From assembly GCA_016795425.1 (NCBI GenBank), contig JAEUHG010000177.1, forward strand, positions 1 to 56,651: a DNA stretch of 56,651 bases, written 5' to 3'. Every line of letters begins with the position of its first letter. The stretch's first letter is position 1. The notes beneath the pieces were generated by a model, which had not been told where the DNA came from, did not search any database, and saw only the letters and a program-made list of their open reading frames with translations. Positions 44,133-56,000 of the stretch are shown piece by piece. This DNA is from Verrucomicrobiales bacterium. GTDB taxonomy: Bacteria > Verrucomicrobiota > Verrucomicrobiia > Limisphaerales > CAIMTB01. A program made the position numbers and the translations under genes.

Positions 44133-44217
44133 CAGGGCCCACCTGGATGGGACTTGGATCCAGTCCGGTGGCCCTCGTCGCCCGGCGACGAGGTGTTCAG
44201 GGTCCGACGGTTCATGG
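44133..44217. repeat. 85-bp palindromic intergenic repeat, copy B
   Basis: This copy aligns without gaps to 30601-30685 at 67 of 85 positions. The centre is a perfect hairpin, CCTCGTCGC with GCGACGAGG around a three-base loop, and the ends are CAGGGCCCAC and GGTTCATGG. It occupies the middle of the 283-bp gap between a DUF1080 gene and the pseudopilin gene; nothing else is seen in that gap. Confidence 0.7.
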
Positions 44218-44283
44218 GAAAGAGATCACCTGAAAAGGCGGCGATGGTCCGCCCTCGCTGGGTTCGGAGGCTCGCGGAGCGAT

Positions 44284-45336
44284 TCACTCCCTGCGCGCCT
44301 TCCGCTCCTCTCCACCGATGTGGAACACCAAGCCTTGCCCCGTGCCGTCGGCACTGGTTTCGAAGGTGATCGTGCCGTCGAACGTGCGCAGGTTGAACTT
44401 GTTTTTCGATTCCGCGTACATCGGAAACGACATCGTCTTGCCCGGATAGGAGATCGCCGCCTGCAGGAGATCGGCGGGACGCGTGATTACGATGGACAAA
44501 TCGCCCACCCGATAGCGGCCGACCAGCTTGTTCAAGGTGGCGTCGTCGTAGATGTTCTCCTTGAATTTCGCGTCGGATCCCAATTCGCGAATCCAAAGGT
44601 TGCGATAACGCACCGGATTCCCGTGGTCTTGCAGGGACAGGGGCAGCTTGTCCGAGTGACGCCGGTAAGGCGCTCTTTCCAACCAACCGGTCGGCCCCAC
44701 TAATTCGACATTATTCTGCACCAGCACACCGTTGTGAAGCACCGTGAGCCGCGCGGGCGAGGCAAGTTCGCCGTGGGCGTTGAAACGCGGCCGCGTGAAA
44801 ATGATGTCGTAGGATTGCCACTTCCCCGGCGGTCGTGACGCGTTGACCAACGGCGGATGTTGTCCATAGGCCGCCGCGGCCTGGCCATCCGCGTAGGTCA
44901 TGTTGTCGTGCGAATCCAACACCTGCACCTCGTAGAGGCCCATGAGGAAGACGCCGCTGTTCCCGCGACCTTGGCTGGAACCTTCCGGCGGGGTCGGCGC
45001 TGACCACTCGACATGAAGTTGGCAGTCCCCGAAGGCCTCGAGTGTGCGGATGTACCCGCTTCCGCGCACGCACTCCAGCACTCCGTCCTTGATCACCCAC
45101 TTGGGCGCCGAACCATCCATGGATCGCCAGGCATCCAGATGCGTCCCATCGAAGAGGATGATCGCATCCGACGGCGGTTTCCCCGGCTTTTCGTCGGTGC
45201 TCGGGGTCCCGGGATCGATGATCGGTGGACGCGGGCGTGACCAGTCGTGCTGGGGCCAGTCGAAAACCGATGCGGCTCGGGTCCCAAGGAATGGGCCGGT
45301 CGCGAAAGCCGCAAGGAGCAGGAGGAGTGGTTTCAT
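44284..45336 (-). CDS. Secreted DUF1080 protein (3-keto-disaccharide hydrolase-like)
   Basis: A 350-aa protein with a signal peptide (MKPLLLLLAAFATGPFLGTRA). A DUF1080 concanavalin-like domain covers about residues 55-250: ILFDGTHLDAWRSMDGSAPK, GSGYIRTLEAFGDCQLHVEW, GNSGVFLMGLYEVQVLDSHD and AHGELASPARLTVLHNGVLV. About 100 further residues follow (KLVGRYRVGDLSIVITRPAD). Members are periplasmic and linked to sugar degradation. The ATG at 45336 is chosen as it opens the signal peptide; an upstream frame without one is ignored. Confidence 0.85.
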   Translation of the reverse strand: MKPLLLLLAAFATGPFLGTRAASVFDWPQHDWSRPRPPIIDPGTPSTDEKPGKPPSDAIILFDGTHLDAWRSMDGSAPKWVIKDGVLECVRGSGYIRTLEAFGDCQLHVEWSAPTPPEGSSQGRGNSGVFLMGLYEVQVLDSHDNMTYADGQAAAAYGQHPPLVNASRPPGKWQSYDIIFTRPRFNAHGELASPARLTVLHNGVLVQNNVELVGPTGWLERAPYRRHSDKLPLSLQDHGNPVRYRNLWIRELGSDAKFKENIYDDATLNKLVGRYRVGDLSIVITRPADLLQAAISYPGKTMSFPMYAESKNKFNLRTFDGTITFETSADGTGQGLVFHIGGEERKARRE

Positions 45337-45634
45337 GCGCGCGGGGTGCTGTGCGTAGCCATTACCGGGAATCCCTCTTCGATGCGAGTGTGGAACCTCC
45401 CGCGCGACAAGGCCGTCCATCCGTCGTTGCCAGGCCCGCCTTGAAGAACGACCGCGCACCAGGACTTTGGCGACGACTCGACGATCACAAAAAAGAGACA
45501 ATATGGCGCTTTGATGATTATAGATTTTGAGCGAGCCATAACGGCTCTATCGAGTCGCTCTGAAGGGTCCTTTGGTTCGTTTCTAAATCGCTTTTGTTCA
45601 ATGCGTTAGGATTTGGATTTGAGCGAGAGGCTTC
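45337..45634. other. divergent intergenic region between DUF1080 and hsp20 genes
   Basis: This AT-rich stretch lies between oppositely oriented genes and must hold promoters for both. An imperfect hairpin, GAGCC-ATAAC-GGCTC at 45533-45547, sits inside a wider GAGCGA/TCGCTC inverted repeat (45529-45560). A TTTGAGCGAG sequence occurs twice (about 45527 and 45617). A possible sigma-70-like pair, GAGACA and TATAGA with an 18-base spacer, is at about 45495-45525 but is weak. Confidence 0.35.
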
Positions 45635-45650
45635 TGGCACGTGCCAAGCA
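45635..45650 (+). promoter_or_regulatory. palindrome / sigma-54-like -24/-12 element before hsp20
   Basis: TGGCACG at 45635-45641 matches the sigma-54 -24 box exactly, and GC at 45648-45649 has the correct -12 spacing, but the -12 box reads AAGCA, not TTGCA. The same bases 45635-45646 form the perfect 12-bp palindrome TGGCACGTGCCA. It may be a sigma-54 promoter or a repressor operator. It lies about 60 bases before the hsp20 ATG at 45708, which has AAAGGA as a ribosome site. Confidence 0.45.
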
Positions 45651-45707
45651 GGAAGGATGGCGTTAGGCAAACATCAACCAAACCTGCGAATCGAAAGGAA
45701 AACGTTT

Positions 45708-46172
45708 ATGACACTCGTTAAGTATGCTCGCCCGGCCTTCCTGCTGAACCGGTCTCCCTTTGAAGCGGTGAACCGACTCCAAGAGGAAGTGCAGCGGCTG
45801 TTGGAGGCGCCGCTATCGGATTTCGGCACTCAGTTCTTCAACGTCTGGGCTCCGGCTCTCGATGTCTATGAGGACAAGGACAACATCGTGGTGAAGCTCG
45901 AGGTGCCTGGAATGAAGCGGGAGAATTTCGACCTGGCGTTGCATGATGGCGTCCTGTCGATCTCCGGCGAGCGGAAGTTCGAAGAGAAGCGACAGAAAGC
46001 TGCCGGCTATCGTGCCGAGCGCTTCGAAGGGCGCTTCCAACGGTCGGTGACGCTGCCTAAGGCGGTTCAGACCGACAAGGTGTCCGCCACCTACCGCGAC
46101 GGCATCCTGACTGTCACGCTGCCCATCGCCGCCGAGGCGCGACCGAAGCAGATCGTGGTCGGCGCGGAGTAA
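45708..46172 (+). CDS. Hsp20/alpha-crystallin small heat-shock protein (copy 1)
   Basis: A 154-aa ATP-independent holdase. The alpha-crystallin domain (about 45-145) has WAPALDVYEDKDNIVVKLEV, PGMKRENFDLALHDGVLSIS and YRAERFEGRFQRSVTLPKAV, with the closing GILTVTLPIA motif of the family. The N-terminal 40 residues are variable, as usual. The ATG at 45708 has a good Shine-Dalgarno. A second, shorter hsp20 follows 115 bases on, in the same orientation, so the two are likely co-expressed on stress. Confidence 0.94.
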   Translation: MTLVKYARPAFLLNRSPFEAVNRLQEEVQRLLEAPLSDFGTQFFNVWAPALDVYEDKDNIVVKLEVPGMKRENFDLALHDGVLSISGERKFEEKRQKAAGYRAERFEGRFQRSVTLPKAVQTDKVSATYRDGILTVTLPIAAEARPKQIVVGAE

Positions 46173-46203
46173 TCTCGCGGCGTCCCTGAAATCCGCAGGA
46201 ATT

Positions 46204-46232
46204 GGCGCCCGCCCCTCCGTGGGGTGGGCGCC
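46204..46232 (+). other. strong GC hairpin between the two hsp20 genes
   Basis: GGCGCCCGCCCC pairs with GGGGTGGGCGCC over a five-base loop (12 pairs including one G-T). It is not followed by a T-run, so it is more likely an RNA-processing or stability element than a terminator. It might lower expression of the second hsp20. Confidence 0.55.
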
Positions 46233-46287
46233 GACAAAAGCCAACTCAGAAAACCATCCATCCCATTTCGAAAGGAGCACCGAAACC

Positions 46288-46662
46288 ATGAATGCTGTTG
46301 CCAAGCGTGAAACCGAATCGTCTCAGGCCACGGAACGTGTCTCGTACCTGCTTCCCACGGTCAATATCTACGAGACCGGTGAGGGTTACCTCTTGGAAGC
46401 CGACATGCCCGGAGTGAACAAGGAAGGGCTCGAGATCTACCTCGATCAGAATGAACTCACCTTGCTCGGGCGCCGCACCCGGTTCACTGCGGAAACGCAG
46501 CACTACCGGGAATCCGGTGACGGCGATTTCCGACGAGTGTTCGAACTCGATCCCGAGATCGACACCGACAAAATCACCGCGCGGGTCGAGAACGGTGTAT
46601 TGAGCCTGCAATTGGCCAAACGCGAGCAGGTGAAACCGCGCAAGATCACCATCGCGGATTGA
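46288..46662 (+). CDS. Hsp20/alpha-crystallin small heat-shock protein (copy 2)
   Basis: A 124-aa sHSP nearly reduced to the alpha-crystallin domain (about 20-120): LLPTVNIYETGEGYLLEADM, PGVNKEGLEIYLDQNELTLL, FRRVFELDPEIDTDKITARV and NGVLSLQLAKRE. It has diverged from copy 1 and lacks its longer N-terminal arm. The ATG at 46288 has AAAGGAGC as a ribosome site. Short and long sHSPs often co-assemble; that is inference here. Confidence 0.94.
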   Translation: MNAVAKRETESSQATERVSYLLPTVNIYETGEGYLLEADMPGVNKEGLEIYLDQNELTLLGRRTRFTAETQHYRESGDGDFRRVFELDPEIDTDKITARVENGVLSLQLAKREQVKPRKITIAD

Positions 46663-46703
46663 TCCATACCAGGCTGGGGGACTCTCTCTATCCTCATCCG
46701 ACG

Positions 46704-46736
46704 AGGCCGGGCGAATCATCGCCCGGCCTTTTGTTT
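46704..46736 (+). terminator. Rho-independent terminator of the hsp20 pair
   Basis: AGGCCGGGCGA (46704-46714) pairs perfectly with TCGCCCGGCCT (46719-46729) over a four-base loop and is followed by TTTTGTTT. It lies about 40 bases after the second hsp20 stop. Confidence 0.92.
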
Positions 46737-47042
46737 ACTAGCACCGCTCATTATACTTGAGCCTGGGGGGTTCAATTCTTCCGTCGGCGGACGATAGTCC
46801 CAGCAGAGTCTCGCTTCGCTTCGTCCCGTGCCGGTTCGTTCAATGCGTTGTTTTGGGACGTGCCAGAGGCGGGGCAACCTTGGGCGTTCATGGCCACACG
46901 CGCTTCGGCTGCCAGGACGGCGTCGGAACCTCCTCCGCCGCGGGTCCTGAATGCGGTCTGCGTCTGGCACCGACCGGACATCGCCCCATCGGGGCCTCGG
47001 ACTCACTTCCCCGCCGCCGGCAGCGGCACTCCCAGGATTCTT
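46737..47042. other. intergenic region before the giant gene
   Basis: 306 bases with no convincing gene. A TATACT box at about 46753 has only poor -35 candidates. A plus-strand frame through it (from 46757) has no signal peptide, family motif or ribosome site and overlaps the start of the giant gene; I treat it as non-coding. Confidence 0.4.
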
Positions 47043-50000
47043 ATGAAAACGCTCCCCACTCGTCTCCGCATTCCCGGACTCATCGCGACGATGTGCACTC
47101 TCGCGATGACGCTGGCGGCCGCCACCCTGCGAGAGAATCGATTCCTTCCTGCGGACGATCGTTCTCTTGATGGGCAGGAGGTGGTGATCGAGTCCGGGAC
47201 TCTCACCGTGGCGGGTCCACATCGGTTTGCCAGCCTGACGATCCGTGCCGGCGCGGTGGTGACTCATGAACCCGCCACGGGCGGCCAAGCCGATCGTGCC
47301 ATTCTCATAACGGTCGCTGGCGATTTGAGGGTGGAACCCGGCGGCCGAATGGATGCCACGGGGCTTGGCTATTCCGTTGCTGGAAGTCCCGGGGCTGCCG
47401 GCCATGGCGATTATGCCGGTGGCGGCGGAGGCCATGGGGGTATCGGCGCCCGCAGCGCGGGCGGAACTCCGGGTCGTGGCGGTGATGCGTTCGGGGCCTT
47501 CGCCAATCCGGCAAGCTGGGGCGGTCCTGGCGGGCCGGGTTCGGACGGTGCCTTTGCGCCGGGTGGCGGGTTGATTCGCGTCGAGGTTGACGGAACGTTG
47601 ACCATCGATGGCTCCATTCGCGCGGATGGCGGTGCCGGCGTTGTGAACAACCAAGGCGGTGGCGCCGGCGGCGGCATTCTGCTGAAAGCGGGGCTGATTC
47701 GAGGTTCAGGCAGTGTCTCCGCCAATGGCGCTCCCGGCGAATGGGTCGACGGGGGCGGTGGGGCTGGCGGTCGAGTGGCGCTGATCGGTGGCCGTCAGGA
47801 ATTTGCTGGCGAACTCTCCGCGAAAGGGGCGGGCGGTTCGGCCGTGGGTGGTGCCGGCACCGTGTTCCTTAGTGCGGGCTCCGCGCCGGGCGAATTGCGG
47901 ATCGAAAATGCCAATCTCGGCGAATGGACTCCGGTGGCGGCCTTGGCGGGTGCAGACCTGATCCTGGGGGCGCACGCGATCGCTTTCGCTACTGAGCCCT
48001 TGGTGATTCGGACGCTTGTTCTCACCCAGAATGCTGTGATTACCCACGCTTCTGGCAGTACTGGATTAATGGTGCACGCCACCGGCAATGTGACGGTGGG
48101 TGCGGACGCTGCCATCACCGTGGACGGCCGCGGTTACTCGGCAAGCACGGAACCAGGCCCTGGCGCCGGCGAGAAGCTATCGTGGGGCGGATCCGGGGCC
48201 GGGCATGGCGGATTGGGCGGCGTCAGCGCCAGCGGGGCAGGCGGTGGCAAGCATTACGGCTCCATCCTTCAACCGATTGCCTTGGGCAGCCAGGGGGGAG
48301 CCAGCGATTCCGGGTCCGGTTCTGCCGGCGGTGGAACGGTTCACCTGGAAGTGGATGGAACCCTCACGGTCAACGGCCGGATCTCCGCCAACGGACTCGC
48401 CTGTCAGGTCAACAATGCCGGCGGCGGTGCGGGGGGGAGTCTGTGGTTGCGTGCTTCCACGCTCTCCGGCGCCGGCTGGATCGAGGCCAACGGAGGAGCC
48501 GGTGAGTGGGTGGATGGCGGTGGTGGTTCCGGCGGACGCATCGCGCTGTATTACACCGCGGAGAGTTTCACGGGACGGATCACAGCCATCGGTGGCGGTG
48601 GTTCGCAGCGGGGCGGCGCAGGAACGGTCTATCGCCGGCGCGACGGAGAGTCCGAGGGACAACTTCTGATCCACAATGGCGACGTCTGGGGGCAGTCCAC
48701 TCCGATCGTTGCTCCGGAGGCCTTTCGGCTCGTGCTTGCCGGCAACGCCATCGTTTATCCTGAAGCCCCTCTTCGCCTGGCACGCTTGGAGGTGGGAACC
48801 AACACGGTGCTGACCCATCTCACCGGCCAGACCAATCTGGAACTGTCGGTCACCGGTGATGCCGCAGTGGCGGCCGGCGGTGAAGTGACCGCCAACGGCA
48901 AAGGTTATCCCGTATTGGATCAGCGCGGCCCCGGCTCGGGCGTGCTCAACGACTGGAGCGGGTCCGGTGGCGGGCATGGCGGTCTCGGCGGCACCAGTGC
49001 CGCGGGAGCCGTGGGCGGCACTAACTACGGATCGGTCCTCACTCCGACTTCCCTGGGGAGTCAGGGCGGCGATGGTAATGGCGGGCCCGGAAACCCGGGC
49101 GGTGGAGCCATTCGCCTGATCGTGGGTGGTCGATTGACAGTCGATGGTCGCCTCACGGCAGAAGGGTTGAATGCCACCGCCAACAACGCGGGCGGTGGTT
49201 CCGGGGGAAGCGTCTGGCTGACCGTGGGAACCTTGGCCGGAACCGGGGTATTCTCCGTCAATGGCGGTGCTGGAGAATGGGTCGACGGCGGTGGCGGCGG
49301 CGGCGGGCGCATCGCCCTTTACTACCAACGTGACGAGTTTGCCGGTTCCGTGACTGCCATTGGCGGGGGCGGAAGCCAGCGCGGTGGCGCCGGGACCATC
49401 TACCGTCGCGGAGGCGAAGATGCGGTGGGGCAACTCCTGATCACCAATGGCGAAGGGAATGCCAACTACACTCCTGTCTCTTCGCCGATTGCCTACCGTC
49501 TGATCCTTGGCGCACGGGCCTACGTCTATGCCGAAGGCCCCTTGCAAGTCACCGATCTGGTGGTCGCGGAGAATGCCACACTGACCCATCGGACAGGCCA
49601 GGACCGTTGCGAAGTTCACGCCTTCAACAATCTCACCGTGGCAATGGGCGGTCAGATCAATGTCGATGGAAGAGGCTATCCTGTAGGTGACAACCTCGGA
49701 CCGGGCGCAGGTACGCAGGCTGACTGGGGTGGCTCAGGGGGCAGCCACGGTGGCAACGGTGGCCCAAGCGCCTCCGGAGCCGTGTCGGCTTTGGCCTATG
49801 GTTCGCAGACGGAACCGCTGATCGCCGGCAGTTCCGGCGGCCCAGGCAGTGGCGGTCCCGGCGCGGCCGGGGGTGGCGTGATTCGGTTGATGGTCGACAA
49901 GACGCTCACGGTCGATGGGCGGATCAGTGCCGTCGGCTTGAATGCGCAGGCCAACAACGCCGGCGGCGGCGCCGGTGGCAGCGTCTACATTACCGCGGAG

Positions 50001-53000
50001 TCACTCGCGGGTTCCGGCGCCATCGTCGCGGATGGCGGCGCTGGGGAATGGGTCGACGGCGGTGGTGGGGCCGGCGGACGCATCGCACTCCACGTACAGC
50101 GCCAGAGTTTTGCTGGTACGATAACTGTGACCGGTGGCGGCGGCAGTGCGCGCGGTGGCGCGGGCAGTCTCTATACCCGCCTGGGCTCCGAAGCCGGTGG
50201 GGAACTGGTGCTCGATAACGGAGGATCATCCGGTACGCTATCGCCGCTCGACGTTCCTCCGTCCACACGGCTGACGATTGCTGGCGGCACCACGGTCTAT
50301 CCCGTGCGATCGCTGTCGCTCGTCAGTCTTCGACTCAAATCCGGTGCCATGCTTACCCATACGAACGGGCAGCCCAACCTGACACTGTCCGTCGATGGTG
50401 ATCTGACCGTTGAATCCGGCGCCACCATCACGGCCTCCGGCAAAGGCTATCCGGTCGGTGAGGACTGGGGGCCCGGTGCGGGACAGACCGGGGGTTCGTG
50501 TGGCGGCGGCGGCGGGCACGGTGGCGATGGAGGTTTGGCGTGGCCCGGGGATGTGGTCGGAGGCACCGCCTATGACTCCTTTGTCGAACCCACCGAGTTC
50601 GGCAGTAGCGGTGGATCCGGAGGTGGACCTGCCAATGCACGATCCCCGGGCGGCGGTGCCATTCGGTTGATCGTGGGAGGTCTTCTCACGGTGGACGGCA
50701 GTCTGGCGGCGGATGGCCTTTCAGCGTGGTACAACAACCAGGGCGGCGGCGCAGGTGGCAGTCTTTGGATCACGGCGGCCAAACTCGCTGGCGGCGGCAC
50801 CATCAATGCCAATGGCGGGATTGGCGAATGGGTGGACGGTGGCGGTGGGTCCGGCGGACGCATCGCGCTCCACCTGGGTACGGATGAGTTTAAAGGCTCC
50901 GTCGCCGCGCGAGGCGGAGGCGGCCATCAGGCAGGAGCTGCCGGAACCATCTATACGCGCGTTGGATCAGCCAAGGCAGGCAGCGTGCTCGTGGACAATG
51001 GTGACCAGTGGGGAGGTTTCACGCCCTTGCGTTCGGAGGAACCCTACCACCTGACGCTGGCTCACCGCGCCCAGGCCTTTGCCGAGCATCCGCTGGTGCT
51101 CGGATCCTTGAACGCCGGGGTCGAAACCGTGCTGACCCATCTCAAGGGCCAGGAGGCCTTTAGTGCCGTCGTTCTCGGAGATGCCGTTGTCGCCGGCACC
51201 ATCAACGTGGATGGTCGTGGCTATCCTGTGGGTGGCGAAGTCGGTCCCGGAGCCGGATCGCGACGCGATTGGTCCGGCAGCGGCGCAGGTCACGGCGGGG
51301 TGGGTGGAAGGGGCGCCACCGGTATACCCGGCGGAGTCGCCTATGGCTCGGCCCTCGAGCCTTCGACACACGGCAGCCAAGGTGGAAGTGGGGAGGGCGG
51401 CGCGGGCGGACACGGCGGCGGCGCCGTGCGGTTGATCGTTGGGGGACGTTTAACCCTCGATGGAGCGATCTCGGCCAATGGCATCAATGCCACCGCGAAT
51501 AACGCGGGAGGTGGGTCGGGTGGCAGTATCTTCCTTGGAGCCCGCGAGCTTTCTGGAGCGGGCACGGTCGCCGCCAATGGTGGCGCCGGTGAATGGGTCG
51601 ATGGTGGCGGCGGCAGCGGAGGTCGCATTGCGGTCTATCGGGTGGTCGATTCGTTCACCGGGGTGTTGAGCGCCACCGGCGCCGGTGGTTCCGCGCGTGG
51701 TGAGGATGGAACCATCCACCAGGATGCACTACCCAAGGTGGCGTGGCTCTCGCCATCGACCGGTTGGTTGCATGGTGAGGTCGACTTGCAGGTCGCGTTG
51801 TTCACCGGGCAGGACGTTGATCTCACCACCGAGTTCTCTGCATGGCGCGGTGACCGGCAACGTCCCATCGGCAACGCCCAAGGTCGTCTGACCGCTTCGG
51901 TACCTTGGAACACAGTCATTTTTGAGGATGGCCCTTGGCAGATCCAAGCCGTCGCTCGCGACCCCAGTGGGCGCGTTGTTTCCGAATCACGGCGAGATGT
52001 CCTCATCAACAACGCGGTCCGCTGGCACGGCGGCGCGCTGGTCTCCGATGAAACCTGGGATCCGGGCATGGTTCATGTCGTGCTCCAGGACCTGGTGATC
52101 CCGGCCGGGACAACTTTGACGTTGTCACCCGGTGTCGTGGTGAAGGTTGCGACCGGGGTCCGTCTCGAACTCCGGAGTGGTTCCCGCGTCGTCGCCACCG
52201 GAACCGCCGCGCTTCCGGTCAGTGTCACGTCGCTTCTGGATGATACTCTCGGAGGTGACAGCAATCTGGACGGCGATGCCACGCGACCCATACCGGGCGC
52301 CTGGCGGTTGTCGCGAGATGTCGGAGCGGAGTTGCTCGCCGACAACCACACCCGCCTGCGCTTTCTTGCCCGCACCTTCGGCGGGACTCTCGCCGCCAAC
52401 GAAACCTGGACCGCCGATTCCCTGGTTGAGGTCAGCGAGACCGTGGTCGTCCCCGGCGCCATCAACCTTCGAATCGAAGGCGGAGCCATCGTCAAATTCT
52501 CTCCCGGCGCCGGCATTGATGTTCGCAGCGGCGGTGCGTTGGTGGTCGCCGGCACCCAGGCTCAACCTGTCGTCCTCACGTCGCGCCGCGATGATGCCTA
52601 CGGCGGTGATACCAACGACGATGGCTCGCGATCCGCACCGGCCGCTGGTGATTGGCGCAGCATCCAGGGCGACGACGGCAGCACCCTTACCTTGGACCAC
52701 GCCTGGATCCGGTTCGGCGGAGATTCCCGCGTGAATCAATGGGGCGCCGGCGGTGCCATCGAAGGCGGGGGCCGAGTCACCGCCCGTAATTGCGTCATCT
52801 CCGACGCCCTCAAGGACGGCGTCTTCTGCTGGGCGCCGTCGCGGTTCGAGAATTGCCTGATCCTGCGCTGTGACCGCGGTCTTACCGCTGTCGCCGAACT
52901 GCAGGTGGTTCATTGCACCATCGACTCCTGTCGCATCGGACTGCTCGAGCACGTCGGACAGTTGATCGTTCGCAACAGCATCGTGTCTCGAAGCATTGAT

Positions 53001-56000
53001 GTCGGTATCTCACACGACCTCGGCGGGGCCACCCCCGTGGTGACCTTCTGCAACGTCTGGAATCCCGACGCGCGCCAGGGAAACTATGCGGGCACATCCG
53101 ATCGTACGGGGCTCGATGGCAATATCTCCGACCCTCCGGCTTTCAAGGACGCGGACGCGGATAATTTCCGGCTCCACTATGCCTCTCCGGGCATCGATGC
53201 GGCCGACGGCACAGTGGCGCCGACCCTGGATCTCGCGGGGGCACCCCGGTACGATGATCCACGGACGGGAAACACGGGCACCGCGTCCTCCAACGGCGCT
53301 GTTCCCGACATGGGAGCTTTCGAATTCGCCGAGACCGCACCGTCCGACATCAATCTCGTTGTGTCCGAGATTCGTGGCCCGGGCGCGGTGGTGGCCGGGG
53401 ACTTGGTCCATGTGGAGTGGACCATTCAAAACCGCGGGACCGAAGCGTTCACCGGTCCATGGCATGATGCTCTCTATCTCGAGAACAGCGCCACGCGGGA
53501 ACGCTTGTTTGTCGGCGAGGTGCTCGCGGGTCGCTCCGCCAAGGTTGGCCCGGGTCAGAGTTGGACCGTCGGTGCCGATGTCCACGTTCCAGGCGGGCTT
53601 GAAGCGGCCTACCGCTGGGTGGTTGCCGCCAACAGTCGCGGCGACGTCTTCGAGGGCGTCCATGCCGCCGATAACGAGACCGCCGCTAGCGTCAGTTCCA
53701 CCCTCACCGTTCCCACCCTGCCACTCGACGGCACCTCGGTGACAGGAGCCTTCGGGGCCCAGGAGCAGGCATGGTGGTTCCAGGTCCGTGCCCCTCTGGG
53801 CAAGGATGTTCGATTCGACCTTGATTTGCTCGCCGACCGGGGAATCACGGAGTTGTACGTCGGCCGCGGCTTCGTCCCTACTCCTGAGGCATTCTCCGCG
53901 CGTCACCGAGAATTCGGCAGTGCCGATACCACCGCGATTGCCTCGGGCCAGGGCGCTTCCGCAGGCGGCGACCGGACCAATATCTTCTATGTGATGGTCC
54001 TGGGGCGTTCCCTCGAAACCGTCCCCGTGGGCTTCGCCTTGGATGCGTCTACCGCTCCGTTCTCGGTGGATGCAGCAGCCAATGGGATCATCGGCAATGC
54101 CGGAGAAGTGACCCTCGAGATCCATGGGTCGGGTTTCGGTCCAGATACCGAATTCAGTCTGCGCAGGGGCGGGCAACAACGCTCCGCGATTCGCCAGAGC
54201 GTTCGCGAATCCGGACGCGCCTTCGCCACGTTCGACGCCATCGGACTTGCACCGGGAACCTACGACCTTGCTGCGAGTCTCGGCGGCGTTGCGGTCTCCC
54301 AGGCCGGAGCGGTGGAAGTGCGTGCCGGCGGAACCCCGGATTTCTACGTGAACCTGAGCGGACCGGGGACCACCCGTGCCGGGCGCCTTTCGACCTGGTT
54401 CGTCACGTATGGAAACCGTGGCCTCGTCGATCTGCGATTGCCTCTGCTGAAGGTGAGCGCGCCGGGTGCCACGGAAATCCAGTTGTTCGACAGCACCTTG
54501 AATTGGGCCGACGCCTTCACGTACCTCGCACTGAATCCGGACGTGCTGCTGCCGACGCTGGGACCGGGACAGGAAGTGACCTTTGAGTTCCGACTCAAGA
54601 CCATGAACCCCGTCGACGTATCGGTCGATTGGATCTCGGGGGAGGACCTGAGCGCCACTTATGATGCCTTCGACTGGGCGTCCTTACCTCGCCCGACCGG
54701 GGCGACCGCCGACGCGTGGCAGGCGTATCTAGCGAGATTGCCTGAGCGACTCGGGGTTAACGTGGCCGAGTTCCAATCCATCCTCGAGGCCGACTTGGTG
54801 GATCTGGCAGCCAGCGAATTGCGCTATGCCTATCTTGCCAACGTCAATGGGCGTTGGTTGTTCGGCAAGGAACCCGTTGGGGTGCCGGCAGCTCGCCCGA
54901 TTATTCCGGTTCCCGACGACTACGTGACGCCAGAGACGGGGTTGTCGTTGCATGCCTTGAAAGGCGGGGCGAAGAAGTTGCCTGGCGACGGCATCAAGAA
55001 GACCTGGTGGGTGGTGCTGACGATCGAGGACTATCAGAAGAAAGGCGGCACCAATGTCCACAACCTGCCAGGCACGGCCAGGGACTTCGAGGATGTCGCC
55101 GATTTTGCAGTCAAGGACCTGCGCACGCCGGCCGAGCAAACCAGCGGCTTCCACGACGGTCCCGCGCAGACGAATGCGCTCGGACTCACGGCATTCATGC
55201 TCCCGTTCGCCCAGTTGATCGGGAAGGTGGACGCCGACGATAACCTCGTCGTCGTCTACAGCGGTCACGGCGGCAGGAAGTCCGATGGTTCGCCGTTCCT
55301 GGCGCTCAATGGCGGGTTCCTGGCTCCCGAGGTCTTCTCGCGTCTGATCAATAATATCGGCGCGGGCACGACCTACTTCGTGAACGACTCATGCCACTCC
55401 GGCGCCTTCAATGCCAAGGTGAACACAACCAATTCCACCTTTGTCGGACTGGCGGCGACTGCGCCGGACAAAGTGTCGTTCGACACCGCCAGCGGCGGCG
55501 AGTTGATCACCGGACTCAAGGCGAATCTCCGTCGATGTAATGGACTCGGGAAGTCGTTCGAACTCACCGCCAAAGATGTCACCGAGCGTTACAAGAGCCG
55601 CACCAATATCGTGGAACGCCAGGAACCGGTTCTCACCAACCCCAACCGGGTGGATCTGGAAGGAAAACCCTGGGGTGAACCCTCGGGATTCGGCGCCGAG
55701 CTGCGCCGGAAACTCAATGAATTGAAATACAAACCGCGCATCAAGACGCCCTTGAATATCGTTGGCAGCGTCGATCCCAACGACAAATACGCACTGGCCG
55801 GCGTCGGTCCGCTGCATTGGGTGCAGCCCGACCAGGTGCTTCCGTTCGAGGTCCTGTTCGAGAACAAGACCAACGCCGCCGCTCCGGCTCAGGAGGTCTT
55901 GGTCGTTGACGACCTTGATCCGCGTTTCGACTGGTCGACTTTCGAGCTCAAGTCCATCGCCTTCAATGATGCGCGCATCGTGGTGCCGCCCGGACTGCAG

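Noticed and set aside
48177..49619. 480-aa minus-strand frame and several shorter ones under the giant gene
   Set aside because: They mirror the Gly-rich repeats and recur with the repeat period, as expected of shadows.
47172..51730. tandem repeat array as a possible CRISPR or satellite
   Set aside because: Units are 770 bp, in frame and coding; no short repeats with spacers are present.
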